The translations under genes were made by a program, and so were the position numbers. Positions 61,023 through 64,000 of a stretch of 64,000 bases of DNA are shown here, piece after piece; positions within the stretch are counted from its first letter, which is position 1; each line of letters opens with the position of its first letter. The notes below the pieces were generated by a model. That model did not search any database, was not told the DNA's origin, and saw nothing but the letters and a program-made list of their open reading frames with translations. The stretch comes from a virus: positions 304,110 through 368,109 of the IMG/VR virus record IMGVR_UViG_3300005056_000001. One strand, given 5' to 3'.

Positions 61023-61564
61023 TGATCAACAAATCAATAGAAGATTTACTCCTTAAATTACACAAGGAGCACAATATATTCCTTGAAGGAAATTTACTTA
61101 AGGTATTAGTGTCTGTTGAGGGTACCGAGTTTCATGATTATTTGGTTTTTTGCAACAAGAAAGACAAGGATATAAGAACGAAAAGACTGACGGTTCTAAA
61201 GGATGTTCAAGAACAAAACAAGAAATTGATATTGGCACAAAAAGAAAATGTCAAGATCAATACGGAACTACAAGAACTGTTGGAGAGTACGAAAAAATCA
61301 AAGGAGCGTGTCGAACTAGATCTATATGTGTTAACCAAAAAGAACCAAAACGAGCTCCTAAACCTAATAATTAAAACAGCATTGTTTATAATTGTAGGTA
61401 TAGGAGCCACAACAGCATTAATGTATGGATTGGCAATTTACAATGACAGAGAAACAGTTCTTATTGGCGCAGCATGGAGTAATATGTTTAACATTACGCT
61501 GACTAGTTCATTTACGATAATAGGAACCATAATGGGAGTAAAAACCACAACCAATAAAGAGTAG
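61022..61564 (+). CDS. Membrane coiled-coil partner of two-component system
   Basis: 180 aa. The N-terminal 50 residues are alpha/beta, followed by a coiled coil (residues about 60-110: VQEQNKKLILAQKENVKINT) and two TM segments (about 120-142 and 152-172). Cotranscribed with kinase and receiver. No recognised family. A role as membrane effector, or as a partner that gates signalling, is inferred from position only. Confidence 0.6.
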   Translation: MINKSIEDLLLKLHKEHNIFLEGNLLKVLVSVEGTEFHDYLVFCNKKDKDIRTKRLTVLKDVQEQNKKLILAQKENVKINTELQELLESTKKSKERVELDLYVLTKKNQNELLNLIIKTALFIIVGIGATTALMYGLAIYNDRETVLIGAAWSNMFNITLTSSFTIIGTIMGVKTTTNKE

Positions 61565-61573
61565 TGTATATTG

Positions 61574-62524
61574 TTATTTAACCAATCCTTTTAATTTTTC
61601 AATTGCGTATGTACGAAGTGTTTTTCCTTGCATATCGACTAACATTGTGTCATACAATCCTTCGTATGCTTTTAATGGGTGTGCCGCCACAAAAGGTGTC
61701 GAAAAAACTGTATCGTTTAGCCAAGGAATTGTAACATCGTTTAGTATCTCTTGGTATACATTTTCATCACCATACACTTTGTATGTGTCCATGGAGGTTT
61801 GGAATGTTCGTGCCAATTGTTTTAATAATATATTGGCATTAGCCTCGTCTGTTGCAATTCCTTGGAGCACCAATGCATACCCCACGTTATCACCAAGAGC
61901 ACTAAGAATATTCTCTCTTCTTCTTGTGCCAATCCTACGTTGGTTTACAGAGTTTTTATATGGTTTTTCTTTTGTTTTACAATTAACACTGTCCAATACA
62001 CCATCTTCATAGGCCCATTTCCAAGTCTTGGTTCTTTTCTCTATGGCCCTTTCGGAAGGATTTAAACCAATATCGGTAGCCTTTGTGGTGTATGATTCAC
62101 TGACCTCTATAACCAATTTGTGCTGACTGACACTTTGTGCGTCTATATATTCGTGATGGTATTCTGTTTTATCCAAAAGACCATCATCCGTAAAGTGGTG
62201 CGTTGGTTCCAACCTAATGCCCGACTTTAGCTCGGTTTTGTAGTTAATAGCAATAATGTCTTTTTCTACTATGCTCGGCGGGACTATACCTAAAATGTAA
62301 TGTTTAGGCTTTGTGTTGGCAGAAGTGTGACTGTCTAAAATAGCATCCATTGTGACCACAGAAGAAATGCTATCCCCGTATACATTAATCACATCATCAT
62401 CAACTTCTAAACCAAACAAGTTTACCACACAAGAAGAATCTAAAATTTCTCGGTGTAATTTTGTAATATCAATTGTGCTTGATGTTATGTCGGCAGCAAC
62501 CGAATATGTTTTTATGATTGTCAT
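61574..62524 (-). CDS. Tail-fibre-type structural protein, 316 aa
   Basis: Begins MTIIKTYSVAADITSSTIDI, beta-rich N-terminus, then a helical C-terminal half (ALVLQGIATDEANANILLKQ). Position among fibre genes and composition suggest a virion-surface or fibre-assembly protein. Ends 9 bp from the end of the convergent kinase operon; no terminator hairpin was seen between them. Confidence 0.55.
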   Translation of the reverse strand: MTIIKTYSVAADITSSTIDITKLHREILDSSCVVNLFGLEVDDDVINVYGDSISSVVTMDAILDSHTSANTKPKHYILGIVPPSIVEKDIIAINYKTELKSGIRLEPTHHFTDDGLLDKTEYHHEYIDAQSVSQHKLVIEVSESYTTKATDIGLNPSERAIEKRTKTWKWAYEDGVLDSVNCKTKEKPYKNSVNQRRIGTRRRENILSALGDNVGYALVLQGIATDEANANILLKQLARTFQTSMDTYKVYGDENVYQEILNDVTIPWLNDTVFSTPFVAAHPLKAYEGLYDTMLVDMQGKTLRTYAIEKLKGLVK

Positions 62525-62525
62525 G

Positions 62526-63251
62526 TTATAATACTTTGATAATATTTATAGTTCTGCGGTACATTGTTGCTATACCACCATTGAGATGTTTCCACTGTGC
62601 TGTTATGACTTGTGACCCATTAACAGTAACCTTTGTTTGTGTTGAAATAGGTTTGGTGGAATACTTTTGTTTCGAGTGGTTATTTCTTGCGCTTCGTTCA
62701 GAGTTTTTGTTAATGGCACCACCAACATGAATGGCAACATACGTTTGCCCATCAGAGTTATTATTTTCTACACTTGAGCTAAAATAAACCATATAATTTC
62801 CTGCAACAGGTGTTATGCTCATCCCTGCAATTAAACCATATGCCGTTGATGATCGTGTTATTGTGCTACTACTGCTTGCTTCTGTTGAGGGATTTACGAA
62901 ATTGCTTACATCAACCTTTTTAAGATTCCCACTATCAGAGGTATCGCTAACCAATAAAAAATCCCCTGTTGATGGTGTTATGGTTGACTGTGTCGTTATT
63001 GCTCTACTATTAATGGATGGTGTAATTATATTCGTTACAGCATCACCATTCTCATTTTTGGCTGTTATATCTCCACTTTCGAGTAGTGCCTGTAACTCTT
63101 TGTTGTCGGTTATATCGGATTTCGCAAAATTTCCCTGTTGGTCTCCATATAAATCAATATCCGTTGCTCCAATGACCAATTCATAACCATCCAAAGTGGT
63201 TATCACTATCATCGCCCCTGTTGTATTTGTGACTAAAAATTGTGGTTCCAT
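62526..63251 (-). CDS. Tail-fibre protein with C-terminal jelly-roll
   Basis: 241 aa. The N-terminus ends in the phage fibre pattern KELQALLESGDITAKNENGD, typical for attachment to the virion. The C-terminus (SSTAYGLIAGMSITPVAG, MVYFSSSVENNN, YVAIHVGGAI) resembles a trimeric C1q/TNF-like receptor-binding head. One-base gap to the gene ending before it. Confidence 0.65.
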   Translation of the reverse strand: MEPQFLVTNTTGAMIVITTLDGYELVIGATDIDLYGDQQGNFAKSDITDNKELQALLESGDITAKNENGDAVTNIITPSINSRAITTQSTITPSTGDFLLVSDTSDSGNLKKVDVSNFVNPSTEASSSSTITRSSTAYGLIAGMSITPVAGNYMVYFSSSVENNNSDGQTYVAIHVGGAINKNSERSARNNHSKQKYSTKPISTQTKVTVNGSQVITAQWKHLNGGIATMYRRTINIIKVL

Positions 63252-63263
63252 AGTTAATTTGTG

Positions 63264-64000
63264 TTATAATATTTGTGTTAGTGTCACGTTTGCCTCGTAT
63301 ATACGTGCGGTTCCGCTGTCAATATTTCTTAATTCTAACGTAATTGTGTTATTTCCTGCCGCAAGCGTTACACGTTTTGTGATATTAACATAGAATGTGT
63401 TGTTGCCCGAATCGGGTTCAACACGATGTGGCTGAACAAACACTGAATTACCGCCGATTTTTGGCTCAACAACAACGTCGCCCGAACTTGATGTGTTCCT
63501 ACACACAAAACTTATACTCATGTGGTACGTGCCACCAATGGCACTAACAACATTATTTATTTCGGTGCCGTTTTGTGAATGTGTAAAATACTCCTTTGGT
63601 GTGCTACTCCCTTCATTGATCGTTTCGATCCTTTCAAGGTAAAACTCTTCGGGTTTTAGCATATTACGAACTTCCGAAATTGTTAAATCTTTAGGGTCGG
63701 AAACACTTCCTGTGTTATTCCCTTTTAGGGTATTGGCAGCCATATTGGCAGCCTTGGAATTTGTAACGACATCGGGAGAGATAACGGTTGCGCCATCACC
63801 TGTACTTGTGACATCTCCCGAATGATTTGGATGTGAATAGTCATTTGCGCCTGCCTCGATCTCATTAAGCTTGGTTTTATCCGTGCTCGACATTGCACCA
63901 TCGGTACTTGTGGTTGCTAGATTAACGGTTATCACTTGCCCACTTAAATTAAGCGTGTCGTCGGTGGTGTCCGAAACAACTCCGCCAAGTGTTAGTGTGT
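63264..64000 (-). CDS. Tail-fibre protein, 5' part outside window
   Basis: The frame stays open through 63998 to the window edge, so the start lies outside; about 245 codons are seen. It carries the fibre repeat SGQVITVNLATTSTDGAMSS, KTKLNEIEAGANDYSHP and NHSGDVTSTGDGATVI, characteristic of long phage fibres, and a beta-sandwich C-terminus (about 110 residues) that resembles the head domain of the next gene. The GTG at 63935 is not a likely start. Confidence 0.7.
   Translation of the reverse strand, partial: TLTLGGVVSDTTDDTLNLSGQVITVNLATTSTDGAMSSTDKTKLNEIEAGANDYSHPNHSGDVTSTGDGATVISPDVVTNSKAANMAANTLKGNNTGSVSDPKDLTISEVRNMLKPEEFYLERIETINEGSSTPKEYFTHSQNGTEINNVVSAIGGTYHMSISFVCRNTSSSGDVVVEPKIGGNSVFVQPHRVEPDSGNNTFYVNITKRVTLAAGNNTITLELRNIDSGTARIYEANVTLTQIL

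Noticed and set aside
61574-64000. Diversity-generating retroelement at the fibre genes
   Set aside because: No reverse transcriptase and no template/variable repeat pair were seen in the window.

Overview
The window looks like an internal segment of a large, AT-rich, lytic tailed-phage (myovirus-like, probably jumbo-class) genome infecting a member of the Bacteroidota, most likely a flavobacterium. The phage assignment rests on virion-type genes (giant baseplate/tail proteins, tail-fibre proteins), a UvsW-type helicase, a peptidoglycan amidase and dozens of tiny, tightly packed genes of unknown function. The host assignment rests on A-rich leaders without clear Shine-Dalgarno sequences and on promoters of the Bacteroidota type (TTG, 17-21 bp, TAnnTTTG). 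No integrase, rRNA, tRNA, CRISPR array or insertion sequence was seen.

Layout. 1-1.8 kb: end of a rightward virion-protein gene plus one small gene. 1.86-32.0 kb: a leftward block of about 70 small genes, mostly unknown. It contains an LRR protein, an Acb2/Tad1-like anti-defence protein, a SLOG (YspA-like) protein, DUF1653, KH-domain and MazG-like proteins, an NPPY DNA methyltransferase in a cassette-like insert, two SEC-C proteins and the endolysin. Gene pairs and truncated copies show frequent local duplication. 32.1-39.4 kb: mainly rightward, with an unknown 438-aa gene, a roughly 0.6-kb non-coding AT-rich region with a strong inverted repeat, the UvsW-like helicase and three likely virion-associated genes. 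39.4-41.5 kb: two leftward genes. 41.7-50.5 kb: a rightward block of small genes with several recognisable promoters. 50.5-59.3 kb: leftward virion genes (532 and 1743 aa) with a short rightward pair between them. 59.3-61.6 kb: a rightward three-gene unit encoding a membrane PAS histidine kinase, a stand-alone receiver and a membrane coiled-coil protein. 61.6-64.0 kb: leftward tail-fibre-type genes, the last running off the window.

How it works together. The small-gene blocks are probably early or accessory functions for host takeover and defence evasion. The large genes are late virion functions, and the amidase serves lysis. Four near-identical intergenic elements, and some looser relatives, place a terminator hairpin directly over the promoter of the next gene. 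Each operon can therefore end and restart at one point with a shared transcript leader. The most unusual content is the phage-borne two-component system beside the tail genes, followed by this terminator/promoter leader family and the Acb2/Tad1-like gene. Several genes are visibly broken (frameshifts or in-frame stops at 17.9, 31.9, 35.0 and 50.7 kb), which suggests ongoing gene decay or assembly errors.
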